Below are positions 13,046-25,000 of a DNA stretch of 64,000 nucleotides, one piece after another. A program made the translations under genes and the position numbers. Origin of the DNA: Hofstenia miamia (Eukaryota; Xenacoelomorpha; Acoela); assembly GCA_004352715.1 (NCBI GenBank), contig SCFE01000090.1, forward strand, positions 1,373,273-1,437,272, read 5' to 3'. Every line of letters starts with the position of its first letter. Position 1 is the stretch's first letter. Below the pieces are notes generated by a model, which saw only the letters and a program-made list of their open reading frames with translations, ran no database searches and had not been told where the DNA came from.

Positions 13046-16000
13046 GAGCATGTGAGGCCGCAGTAAGGTTCTGTGAGAATATATGGGGAAGTGCGGGACC
13101 AGAATAAGAGAGTGAGCAGATGCAGAAGGAATTCAGACAAGAAGAAGCAATCACAACTGCAAGGCTGAAGGAGGCTCTAAAGAAGATGAAGAACTGGAAG
13201 GCGCCAGGTACATGGGTATTGGCTGAAGAAGTTCACAAGCGTTCATGAGAGACTAGCAGTAGCATTGGAGGAGTGTGTGGTGAGTGGGTGCCCAGAGTGG
13301 ATGGTAGTGGGAAGGACATTTCTAATACAGAAGGACCCAAAGAAAGGTAGTGAGGCAAGCAAGCAATAACATGTCTGCCAACAACTTGGAAATTGCTGAC
13401 TTCAGTGATTTCAAGTGGGCTGGCATGTTACTTAGAACAGAATAGGTTGATACCAGAGGAACAAAAGAGATGCAGGAAAAAGATTAAAGGGTGCAAAGAT
13501 CAGTTGTTAATAGACCAGGCAGTGGTGGAGAACTGTAGAAGAAGGAAGACAAACTTAACAATGGCATGGATAGACTACAGGAAGGCATATGACAGCATAT
13601 CACATAAGTGGGTATTGAAGACGCTAGAGGCCAATGGAGTTTCACGGAAATGTGTTGAGTTTCTAGAGAGGGAGATGGGAATGTGGCAGACTGAGATAGA
13701 TGGTCACAGGTTGAGGTTTAGGCGAGGCATATTCCGGGGAGATAGCTTAGCACCACTACTGTTTGTAGTTAGCTTAATCCCTATCACAGAAAAGTTAAAG
13801 GAGACAGGCATAGGGTATAAGCTGGAGAAGAATGATAGAGCAATGAGTCACTTATGCTACATGGATGGCCTGAAGATGTATGCTAGTTCTAGGAAGATGT
13901 TGCAGAAGCAAGTGGAGACACTGGAGAAGGCAAGCAGAGATTCTTGGTTGGAATTTGGATTAGGTAAGTGTGCGACAGTGACAATGACCAGAGGCAAGTG
14001 CATAGATGGAGATGGTTTGAGGACGAGTAGTAGGGATAAGCTTAAAGGAGTCAAAGAGGGGTACAAGTCAATGGAGTTTCACGGAAATGTGTTGAGTTTC
14101 TAGAGAGGGAGATGGGAATGTGGCAGACTGAGATAGATGGTCACAGGTTGAGGTTTAGGCGAGGCATATTCCGAGGAGATAGCTTAGCACCACTACTGTT
14201 TGTAGTTAGCTTAATCCCTATCACAGAAAAGTTAAAGGAGACAGGCATAGGGTATAAGAAGGGATAAGCTTAAAGGAGTCAAAGAGGGGTACAAGTACTT
14301 AGGTGTGATAGAGAGATAGAACACATTATGAGAAAAGAGAAAAGAGGGTAAGAAAAGAATACAAAAGGAGAGTAAGGAAGGTTCTACAGAAGTCAGCATT
14401 GAATGGGTAGAATAGTATAAAAGCAATTAATACATGGGAAAAAGGAATTAATACATGGGCGATACCAGTGTTGAGATATTCGCAGGAATAGTTAGGTGGA
14501 ACAAGAATGAACTTAGGGATCTAGACAGGTAGACAAGGAAGGTACTAGCAGCAGAGAGGGCTTTCAACTTAAATGGAGATGTTGATAGGTTGTACATGGC
14601 AAGGTATAATGGAGGAAAAGGACTGCTAAATGTGCAGGAAACTGTAGAAGCAGAAGCACTAGGGCTAAAAGAATACGTAGAAGCACAATCTAGAGGGTCC
14701 CTACTGGACGTCACTAAGAAGTTAAGGAAGGTAAGAACTGAAAATGAAGGAAAGAAGGTATACCACAGTAGGATGGAATCCGAGAGACAAACAAGGTGTA
14801 GGCAGAAGACAATGCATGGAGAATACTGCAGGAACACAGAAATGTGTGACAGAGAAGAGAGCAACAAGTTGTTAAAGAAGGCAGGACTAAAAAAATAGAG
14901 TAATGAGTCACATATGATACATGGACGCTCTGACGATGTATGCTAGTTCTAGGAAGATGGTTGCAGAAGCAAGTGGAGACACTGGAGAAGGCAAGCAGAG
15001 ATTCTTGTTTGGAATTTGGATTAGGTAAGTGTGCGACAGTGTGGCGAAGAAGCATATAGACAGAAGAGTAAAAGTAAGTGATAAGTGTAAGCTATGTAAG
15101 AAAGAGGCGGAGACAGTAGATCATCTGATAGCAGGGTGTGAGAAGTTGGCACACAATGAGTATAAGTTCAGGCATGCCGAAGTGGGAAGAATGGTACACT
15201 GGAGTTTGAACAGGCAGCATGGGTTAGAAGCAGGAGACAAGTGGCGTAAGCACAAGCCACAGGNNNNNNNNNNNNNNNNNNNNNNNNNNNNNNNNNNNNN
15301 NNNNNNNNNNNNNNNNNNNNNNNNNNNNNNNNNNNNNNNNNNNNNNNNNNNNNNNNNNNNNNNNNNNNNNNNNNNNNNNNNNNNNNNNNNNNNNNNNNNN
15401 NGGCGTAAGCACAAGCCACAGGGAGTCATAGAGAATAATAAGGTTAAGATACTGTGGGACTTCAACATCCAGACAAGCAAGGTAATAGAAGCACGGAGAC
15501 CAGACATAGTAGTGGTAGACAAAGAGAAAAGATTGGGAACAGTGATAGGCATAGCAGTACCAAAGGCCAGAAATGTAGAAAGTAAGGAGAAAGAGAAGAT
15601 AGACAAGTACAGGGAGTTGGCAGAGGAAATAGAAATGCTGTGAAGCTAAAGAAATTTGAAGTAGTCCCGGTAGTAGTAGGCGCACTAGGAGCAGTAAGAA
15701 GCATAAGAGATACATGGAGAAGTTGGGAGTACCAAAGTGGGGAGGAGTGGTAGCACAGAAGGCAGCATTGTTAGGTAAAGCAAGAGTCCTGAGGAAAGCT
15801 CTCATCCTCCCTGGGGACTGGTGAGTTCCCCGAGCTGAGAGGGATACCAACATGAAGCTGTGAGAAGAAATGAAATAATAATGGATGAATTTATTTAGGC
15901 ACTAAAGGCGGATACTACAAAAAATGAGTTATCAGATAGCTTAATCTCCTAGTAAATTTTTGAATTATAATTATTTAACGAAAGAGGACGGAGTTGGTAT

Positions 16001-19000
16001 TTTAATACAAAAAGTACATTCATTACTAAAAAGTTATTATCTAGAACGTTGTGAAAAATTAGTTCATAAAACGAGTTTTATTCTTCCCTAATCACTGTAT
16101 AATATATTTTATGCAAAATGTATGAAAGTAGTTGTAACGTGCTATGGGTCTTACATATAAATGTCCTATCATAATATGTTTTGTGCCTAAAATTTATCAT
16201 TAAATCAAAATGAAATCAATCAAATAACCTACAGAAATAAAATAATAATTCTTTCAATTTTCTAGAACATTGATAAGCAAAACAAAATACGCAGAAAAAC
16301 GCCCATATCCCAAATGAAATAATAAGATAATGAGAAAATCATACAACCTTCAGAATTTTGAATGATACAATAAAAATCATCTTGAGGCGCAAGGACATAG
16401 ACTATCTTGAAACAGGAAAATAGGCAGACTCTTACGAATTAATGCATTTTTAGCAACATCCACTTATATTATTTAATAATACATTATAAATATTACAACA
16501 CAATATATAGAACATAACACAACGCTATGCATATATCAATGAGGTTAAGAACACGGATTAAACATAACAACGTGCGAAAGAACATTAAATAGGCGTTTTG
16601 AAAGAATAGAAACAGCTTACTGCCTAGATTAGATTTATTTTCCACTTCATATTCTTCGTCTGTCTCGTCATTATCAATATTGTCATTATTGTTCCAACGA
16701 TTTCTTCCGGAAAACCCACTTTCGACTTTTTTTTGTTGTTTCTTTTTCTGTTTCTTTTTTTCACGCTTCCGAGCAGCAGCCGCTTTCTTACTTTCTTCTC
16801 TAGTCTAAAAACTAAAATTTAGGAAACAAATAATTTTTACGTCATTCCGGTTACTATGATAAAAAAATCGAGATTAAATATTCAATTTTTGCAAACTTAG
16901 TGATCACATTTCAATATTTCATTAAATGCGTATTTCAAACCCATGCATGAAATGCTAAAAATTATTCTTTCGAATTTAATGTATTGGACATTATATTTTG
17001 AAATTATTCTAAACAATACTACAACACTGCGCGATACCTTGTTTTAGCACCCTTATGACGATGCCGTGTGAAATGTTCATTGCAGTGCGTTGCAGTGATA
17101 CTTCATCCATTCCATGATAAAATGTTGTTCTCGAAATCTGTACCCTTTTGTATTAATTACCGAATTTCAGAAGTAAACTTTTAATATTTTGAAATAGAAA
17201 GTTAAGATATTATTGTAGAACCTACAACTTTGCTATTTTAAATTAATGTGTCACATTTTTGTTAATATAAAAATGTTGAATCTTTCTTGTACTATGGCAA
17301 TTATATCTATAACTAGTGTTGAAAAATATTCACAAAGAAATATAGGGTCAACCACCCAAGTGTAGACTGTTAAAAATTCATTTTATTCAAAAACAAAAAG
17401 ACAAATATTATTTAATTATATGGAAATGAAAGAAAAATGTTTAATCTTCAATATGTATTGCAGAATATTCTATATATCCGCCGTTTTCCCGGATTACACG
17501 ACGGAGACGTTGAATAACTTGACCACAGGTTGTACACACAGTTTCGCTTTCAATTTGGGGCCATGATTCTGTTAATTTTTCTTCAAAGCTTGCACACTTG
17601 TATGAGACACGGTGTAAGCTTTCTGCTCCAATATGGACCATATCCCAAAGTCGATGGGATTAAGGTCAGGTGAAGAAGGGGCCACACTTTTTTCGACCAG
17701 AAAGCTGTGAATTTCCCCTTGCACCAATCTTGAACCATTTTGGCCGTCTTGTTGTAACGTCAAAACATTATTTAATGTCAAGGCATTCATCCATGGAACA
17801 ACTTTGTCCTTCAACATGTCGAGGTAAACATGTTGGTTGATGTTTACGCCATTTTCAACGAAACCTAGGGTGTGTTTTCAGCCCCTGCCCATACCATCGT
17901 CGATGGTGGTTTCTGCATCCTGAATGACGTTTTGAGTTCAACAGGGACTGAATCTTTGTTTTTTGTCCAAATCCGATCATTTTGTAAATTATGGATCGCT
18001 TGAACGGTGAAGAGCTTCTCATCTGTCCAGAGATGTTGGCTGCGTGTCATCAATAAGTTTCTCCAGAAACAGCTTTACTCTTTTGAGCCTCTTCTTCTTT
18101 GTGGCATCCGAGAGAAGGTGTCTTTTGGTTATTTTGTAGGGCTTCACCTTTAGAACATCTCTGAGTACTCGTCGCATAGTTGAGAGGGTCACATAGGCCT
18201 CCTGAGCAAGTTTAACTGCTTTGAAAACACCAGAGCGACTCACAGATCATTTCAGAATATTGAAAATCGCAGTTTTACCATCTCGACTGAGTTGCTCTAT
18301 AGCGCTGTTCATTGTAGTTTTGACTATAATTATAATAAATTTATTAAATATTTTATAATTAGTTAATACCAGATACTTAATACTAAATATCTGCGAAAAA
18401 ATAGACAACTAATAAATAGCTTAAAAAAATTTAAAATTTAGTCTACACCTCGCTGGTGCACCCTGTATATTAGCTTGTGGTGATTGTTTAAAAACGCAAA
18501 ACTAAAATTGTGTAGGACAAAAAAATAAAAATAATTTTAGTTAACTTTAGTTTAAAAGCAAAAAAGTATTATTTAATTGCTACACAACGTCTGTCGAAGC
18601 AAATTTACTAAGAGCGTTTTCGGTGGCGATAAAATTCACTTAAGGATCATACTTAAACAGTTAAAAAATCCCTCTGCTAAATCTGGAACGTGATCTTTTG
18701 CTTGATTCGATCTGTCAGGAAACTCAATACGGACCAGGAAACTAACACAGTGAGTTTTCCAAATTAATGAACAGCTTGCTCATAACTAGTCTAGTTAATA
18801 GTTTTTCCAAAAAAATCTGCTATTTAAATGCCCAAAGCAGCAAAAACTATTAGTCGACTTTATATTGACCCTTTTATAGGACATTCTAAGCAACTTCTAC
18901 GGTCTGATCTCCTTTGCTTCGAGATTTATTACAACATGTTCTATTGAAACTGGTGAGTAAAAAATTCGGCATATTTTAGGCAGTTCCCAATCTTGTCTTT

Positions 19001-22000
19001 TGTTCCCTTTTACGGTTACTTTATTTGTATTGTAGAGAAAGATTTTTTATGGTTAATATTTTCATATCTTAGTGTATGGTTTTTGTTAGATGTATTTTTG
19101 CTTTTCATATTGCGGGGTAAAGTTGTTATATTTAAATTGTATTATTCAACAAAAGACATGCTTGGGAACTCCTCAAGAACGCAAAAAATTAATAGTATAA
19201 ATAGTGTTAATGTTGTAAACAATAATTATTTATATAACTAGGAACTTGGTGCAAAACCAAATTCAGCTTTCTTCGATTCTATCATGGCAGATGTTATTGC
19301 TCTTTATCATCGTACAAATTCTTCACTTGTCACTTTAACAATTAGACTTCAAATTCAGAGCGAATGGAGACTTGCAACGGAATTCCGGTTTACCCCTAAC
19401 TATAAAGAAATGCGCATAGTATTTGACCAGCAACTTAATTGCCTTTTTGACAGTTTGAAGTGCAAGTGCTCTATTTAGCCCTGTGACGATCCAGCTGTTT
19501 AGTGCCAAGGTGAATGTGCCGATAAGATTCATATTAACTGTACCTGTCCTCCAGAAGTAAAACGTCCTAAAAAGGAATTGTTCTTCATCTACGATCAACG
19601 TCAATGAATTGGAAACACTGGAAAGTTTCAAATCGGTTCTTTGGACCAAATAGAAACTGAAGACCTCGAAAAACGAATAATACGCGAAATTTCTGATCTT
19701 GTTTTAAAGTTGTTGGATTTAAAAGGAGGGATGGATAGATTCGGTCTAGATTAGCTTCTCGTCTCATTTTACCAAAAGCCAACACCAAAAAAGACTTCTA
19801 TAACATGGTGCTTGCTCGTTGTTAATGCGATTGTTTGCTCATATTTAGTTGAATTTGTTTTTATGTAAGACATCACATCCTATTACTCACTTTTCTGTCT
19901 GTCATCATTAAGCTTAATATAGCTTCTTCAAGGGAAATAAACAGGATAATATTTTTAAATCTAGTATGGTAGCAAAAAACTAAAAAAATTTTACATTTTG
20001 AACATAAAACAAAAGAGCAATGCTCTTTAAAACATGAAAAACCCATTGAAAAAGTGTAAATAATAATCGAACTTAGACCTAAGCGGAGGGTTAAAAAATG
20101 ACAACTGAGTATACTTTGTCATTCTTTAATATCTTTTGTCATTCTTTCAAATCCTTTGCCATTAATATAGAAAAAGATGTCAACCATCAATAAAAAGATG
20201 ATAGTTTTTGGTTACTGGTTCATTACTGATACTCCTTGCGATAAAAATCTTGACAATAAAATCAAGGCAGTGTGACGTCAATGTTTAAAGCCAAAAACCG
20301 CTCAGAAAGATACCTTTTGCTCCAATCATAGATCGGCCTCATTCCTTGACTAAAAAATGTGATTCTCAGATAGGCGTTTAAACGATTTTACTTCAAATGC
20401 CAGAACAGAAAAAGCTAATAAATTTATATTATTTTTTACACTCATTTGATTTTCAATAGTTATTGTGTTCGTAATTTTGATCGACAAAATTATAATTTTG
20501 CGTTTTTAAGGAATCACCACAAGCTACTGTATATACACTTGCATCAGTCAGTGGTAAAAACATCAGAATTAAAATGTTGGGATTTTTTAAACGTCAGAAA
20601 GAACTAAGGAAAGTCCTTTAAACTACCGCCGTATTCTATTTTGACTTGAACAACCAAACTAAAGAGGCAATACAAAAGATGCAAGAAATCCAATGAATGT
20701 GTATGATAAAGACTAATAATTTTAATTGCCCATTTTATGTTGAAGACAATTAGATAACATTATCAATTTGTATTTTTCTAGATAAATCAAAATACAGAAT
20801 TTTGTTATCACGAATGGGTTCAATCAGTGTTACTTCATTAAAAATCTATGAAATAGGATCTATTAACAATTAAGTAATTCAGAACAAGTCATTTGGGTTG
20901 TAAGGAAATAGTATGAATTCATTCACAAACTTGCTGCGGCCTATACTGTAATACATTCGTCAAACAATCATCAGGCAAACAGCAAACATGTACTAGAATT
21001 TTTGCTTTATGGTTAACTACATCATTTTACAAAATGTAATAATACCCCTCTATTATTTATTTATCTCTAAAATGTACATGTAGACTCTCTGAAGATTTCA
21101 AAAGGAGTGGTTGTGTTTAGGCTGGATCAATACAACCCAATGCTGAACCACATAGAGACAATTTGATCAAACGTGAAATCGCATCATGCTAAGGCACGAG
21201 CAACAGTTAGCATATTTGTATGGTTTGGTGGGCAAGGCAAAGCAGACTCCTATGGCAGAAGGCTTTACATAATTTTTTTGCATGAACTTGAAATATAATG
21301 CACAATTGAATTTTTGGCCCTCCCCCCAAAGAGGGCGCGAGCTGGATAGTATGGAAAATTTCATTATTATTATTGACAAGAATAATGCACAAAATAGTTG
21401 TGGAGGGTTTGAAGCAATTACATATTTTGAATTGACACACTAATCTGTACCTACAAAGACAACATTAAAACAGCACATTGACAAACGTCCAAGAAACAAC
21501 TTATAAATTAAATTTTAACTATTTTATAAATTTGAATTTAAATTCTAACTTCGAAATCCCTAGTTGTAGGAACGAGGAAATTCCATAATAATCAATATTT
21601 ATATATAATGGATGAAACCAGGGTGCTTTAACCTGAATCGTGGTTCTTGATGTACATAATTCTAAACTTCAAAGATGCACATGCACCAACATTAAAAATT
21701 ATGCAGAAATAATGATAAAATGGCGTTCATTAAAATGAAGTGCGAATCAATTATCAAATCAATTATTAAAGTGAATCTCATTAATGACTTCGTAATGCGT
21801 TTACGAAATATTTTGGATATTGCTATGACACATTTGCAATTTATGGAATAACGAATACTGCAAAATGTATCTAGTCTTACTTAGAGATTTCCAAGTTATG
21901 TGCATAAATCATTGCTACAATATACTTTTTATTCTTTCATTAATTACAGACGAATAGCATGACTAGAAACACAGTCCAATTCAATCCAACATGATTAATA

Positions 22001-25000
22001 ATTATTCTCACAATAAAATGAAGCACGTTTGAATTTTCACAAAACTGTTAAAATTTTAAACAATCATGAAGCAGTTTCGTGACAGTAGGGGGTGAATACT
22101 GAACAGCAGATTAATACCGAATTGTTTTATTCTTGCAGTATTGTGAAATTTAAGCTGTTGCAATTGCAAAGACAATATTTACATTTATGAGAATAAAATG
22201 TTTTAGGTCTGTTAAAATGATAATGCAAGTGCGAAACCATCGAACTGCAACACTGTTGTAAATAGCCTGGTAACATTAACGAATCGCTTTGTAAATGGTC
22301 TTCTTCAATCTTTTCAAATTCTAGTTGAGAATATATCAGGTATTTTATGGAATAATCACTAAATGTTCGAAATTTCCGTTTATTGAAGCTAATCTTCATT
22401 ATAACTAAAAACATATAACACATCAACTTACTTTGAAAGTGAGTATAACCTTGATACGCTATTTAATTCAACGGAAGACCTATTACAACGGGTAAAATCA
22501 ATTATGCCATTGTGACTCCCATACACAACAGCTTACCATCACCTTAAAAATCTAGAAATAATGCGCCGGAAATTCTCTAATAGTACATTTTAAAAGAAAG
22601 AGAAAGTAATTTCAACAATAGAAGTAAATCCAAGTTTTACTCTGAGTGTAACTCTGGAAGTGACATTTAACTTTATTATTTGTGCAATGACTGAATATAC
22701 CAAGCATGACACTTTAATACTAATCTCAGGAGCGCGCTTAAGATTTTTAATTGAATGTTTTTAAATTAATTAAAAAATTTGAATTTTTTCTATCATAAAC
22801 AAATCACATTGGCATAGATCAAAATGCTTTCTTTTGTATCATGTTGTTATTTGAATGTCCATTTCTTATAAAAAACATTTTGATACACAATTCCTCAAGG
22901 TTATAGAGACTTAGACGTTCTAATTCAGAATTGATATATGTTTCTATGTATAACTGATAAATATCAATAGAGGGCATTTATGCCAAATTTGTCAAAAACC
23001 TTTATATTGTTTAAAAATAGCAGTAAAGTAATTATTACTTCGTTTCAGTGTGCTTAAATTACTAAGTTAGGGGATATTCAAGACAAAAAAATGTGCCAAA
23101 CCTAAATTCCCAGGCAGTAGTAAATGAGAAAGCGATGAAACACCGATTTTCGTTTCAAGACGTCTTTCCTAGCACTTCTTTCAGAACATAATCGTCTATC
23201 AATAACTCAACGGTTTGACCATATAAGTGAATCCAATCACGAAAAGATATACATGCAGTGTAAACACTACAAAAAATTCGGCGCAATGAAAAATTTCCAG
23301 GCAGTTCAAAAACAATTCCAGATTTACAGACAGCGTGGACACCCTGCTCTTAATCTACATATCGCATGCTGTTTAATCTTTTGTATCACTACACATGCTA
23401 AATTATTGAAAGATGTATGTACTGAAACTTCAAAAGAACATAGGATAAGTAACGAAAATCCCTCGATATCATGGACATTAATAAAAAATAATTATCCATC
23501 TGAAGTTCTATTATCGTTATCAAATTTATAAAAAAGTATATTTTTGTTTATAGTCAATAAAAATCTATGCTCTTTGCACAAAATGTCAAAAAATAATGAA
23601 TATTTATTTACAGGGTGACAAGAAAAAACCCACTGAAGAATTTTAGGTAAAAATTTTATTAATCAATAAGAAATTAAACAAAACAACAATGAATAACTAA
23701 AAGATTGAACTTAAGTAACAACATAATAAGTCAGTTTCGAAGTGACCCCCTTTGGCAGCAATACAGAGCTCCATTGGTGATTTGAAATTTTGGCAATGGG
23801 TCACAAGTCTTTTGGCAACAACCGGTCCCATTCTCTACACAGAGGCCCTTGCCTATAAAATCGACCATATGCTGTAGTCCATTGGGTTGAGATCGGGTGA
23901 AAAAGGTGGCCATTCTACAGACGTGATGAAATCCGGAAAATGAGCTTCGCACCAGTCCTGAGTCAGCTTTGCCTTGTGGGCAGGAACAGAGTCGTGTTAG
24001 GATGTCCAGTCCTCATCATCAAAGTGCTGCAGGGCCCATGGAAGTACAACTGACTCTAGGATATCACGGCGGTAGACTTCTTGGTTGATTTTGACACCTT
24101 GATCCACAAAAACGAGGGGTGCTCGCCCCTTGCACAAATTCCGCCCCAAACCATCACGGAACACAGAGGCCCTTGCCTATAAAATCGACCATATGCTGTA
24201 GTCCATTGGGTTGAGATCGGGTGAAAAAGGTGGCCATTCTACAGACGTGATGAAATCCGGAAAATGAGCTTCGCACCAGTCCTGAGTCAGCTTTGCCTTG
24301 TGGGCAGGAACAGAGTCGTGTTAGGATGTCCAGTCCTCATCATCAAAGTGCTGCAGGGCCCATGGAAGTACAACTGACTCTAGGATATCACGGCGGTAGA
24401 CTTCTTGGTTGATTTTGACACCTTGATTCACAAAAACAAGGGTTGTCTTGCCACTTGCACAAATTCCGCCCCAAACCATCACGGACAGAAGGTTTTGACG
24501 GTGTTCAAGTATGGCCGATGTGCTGGGAAACTCACTAGCCCAGATCCGATCGTTTAGGTGGTTGTGGCCTGCTCCACAGTGAATAACTTTTCATCTGTGA
24601 AAAGAATCTTCTCCCATCTCTGACCAGCGGCCTGATGCTTTAGTTTGCGGTATCTTTCCAGGGGTACCTTCTTCTTTTCATCAGTCAACATTTGCGCTTT
24701 TCGGCGCTTGTATGGCTTGAGTTGAAGCTCCGTTTTGGCTATTTGAATGACTGATTCATGATTCATACCAGTTTCACGAGCGATTCTTCTCATGGAAACC
24801 CTAGGATTTCTCTGCAGTCTCTTCCGGATGACTTGGTGGGTGGCTGAAGTGTTGACGGTTCTCTTTCTGCCACTTCCTTGAAAGGAATGACTGAATCACA
24901 AACAGTTCGCTAAGGCACATTAAGTAAACGAACAATTTCACATTGACGCTTTCCTTGACAAAACAGCTCAATAATAGCAGCACGTTTGTTCGACATCTAA

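Larger units (their letters stand above)
13045..15885 (+). mobile_element. R4/Dong-like LINE with REL-endonuclease, rearranged, in a mask intron
   Basis: Non-LTR retrotransposon fragment with the order fingers/RT, CCHC-type zinc knuckle, then a C-terminal restriction-like endonuclease, as in R2/R4-group elements. It lies antisense to mask in the 4.1 kb intron 16620-12556. RT blocks include 'MAWIDYRKAYDSISHKWVL' and 'GIFRGDSLAPLLF'. The 3' end is an AAT repeat. The copy is a patchwork: 13634-13821 recurs at 14071-14258, and 13845-13973 recurs at 14902-15024. It is strongly purine-biased on the plus strand. A related 3' piece occurs at 46208-46587. Confidence 0.82.

Noticed and set aside
12972-13154. 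Small ORF with a poly-Tyr run
   Set aside because: It is simply translated (TAA)n microsatellite.
14448-14867. 139-codon minus-strand ORF
   Set aside because: It is antisense to the LINE post-RT region, which has the recognisable protein on the plus strand.
15121-15853. Minus-strand ORFs of 160-209 codons across 15.1-15.9 kb
   Set aside because: They are antisense to the R4-like zinc-knuckle/endonuclease region and span the N gap; the low-complexity Leu/Ser/Cys-rich translation is a mirror of purine-rich coding sequence.
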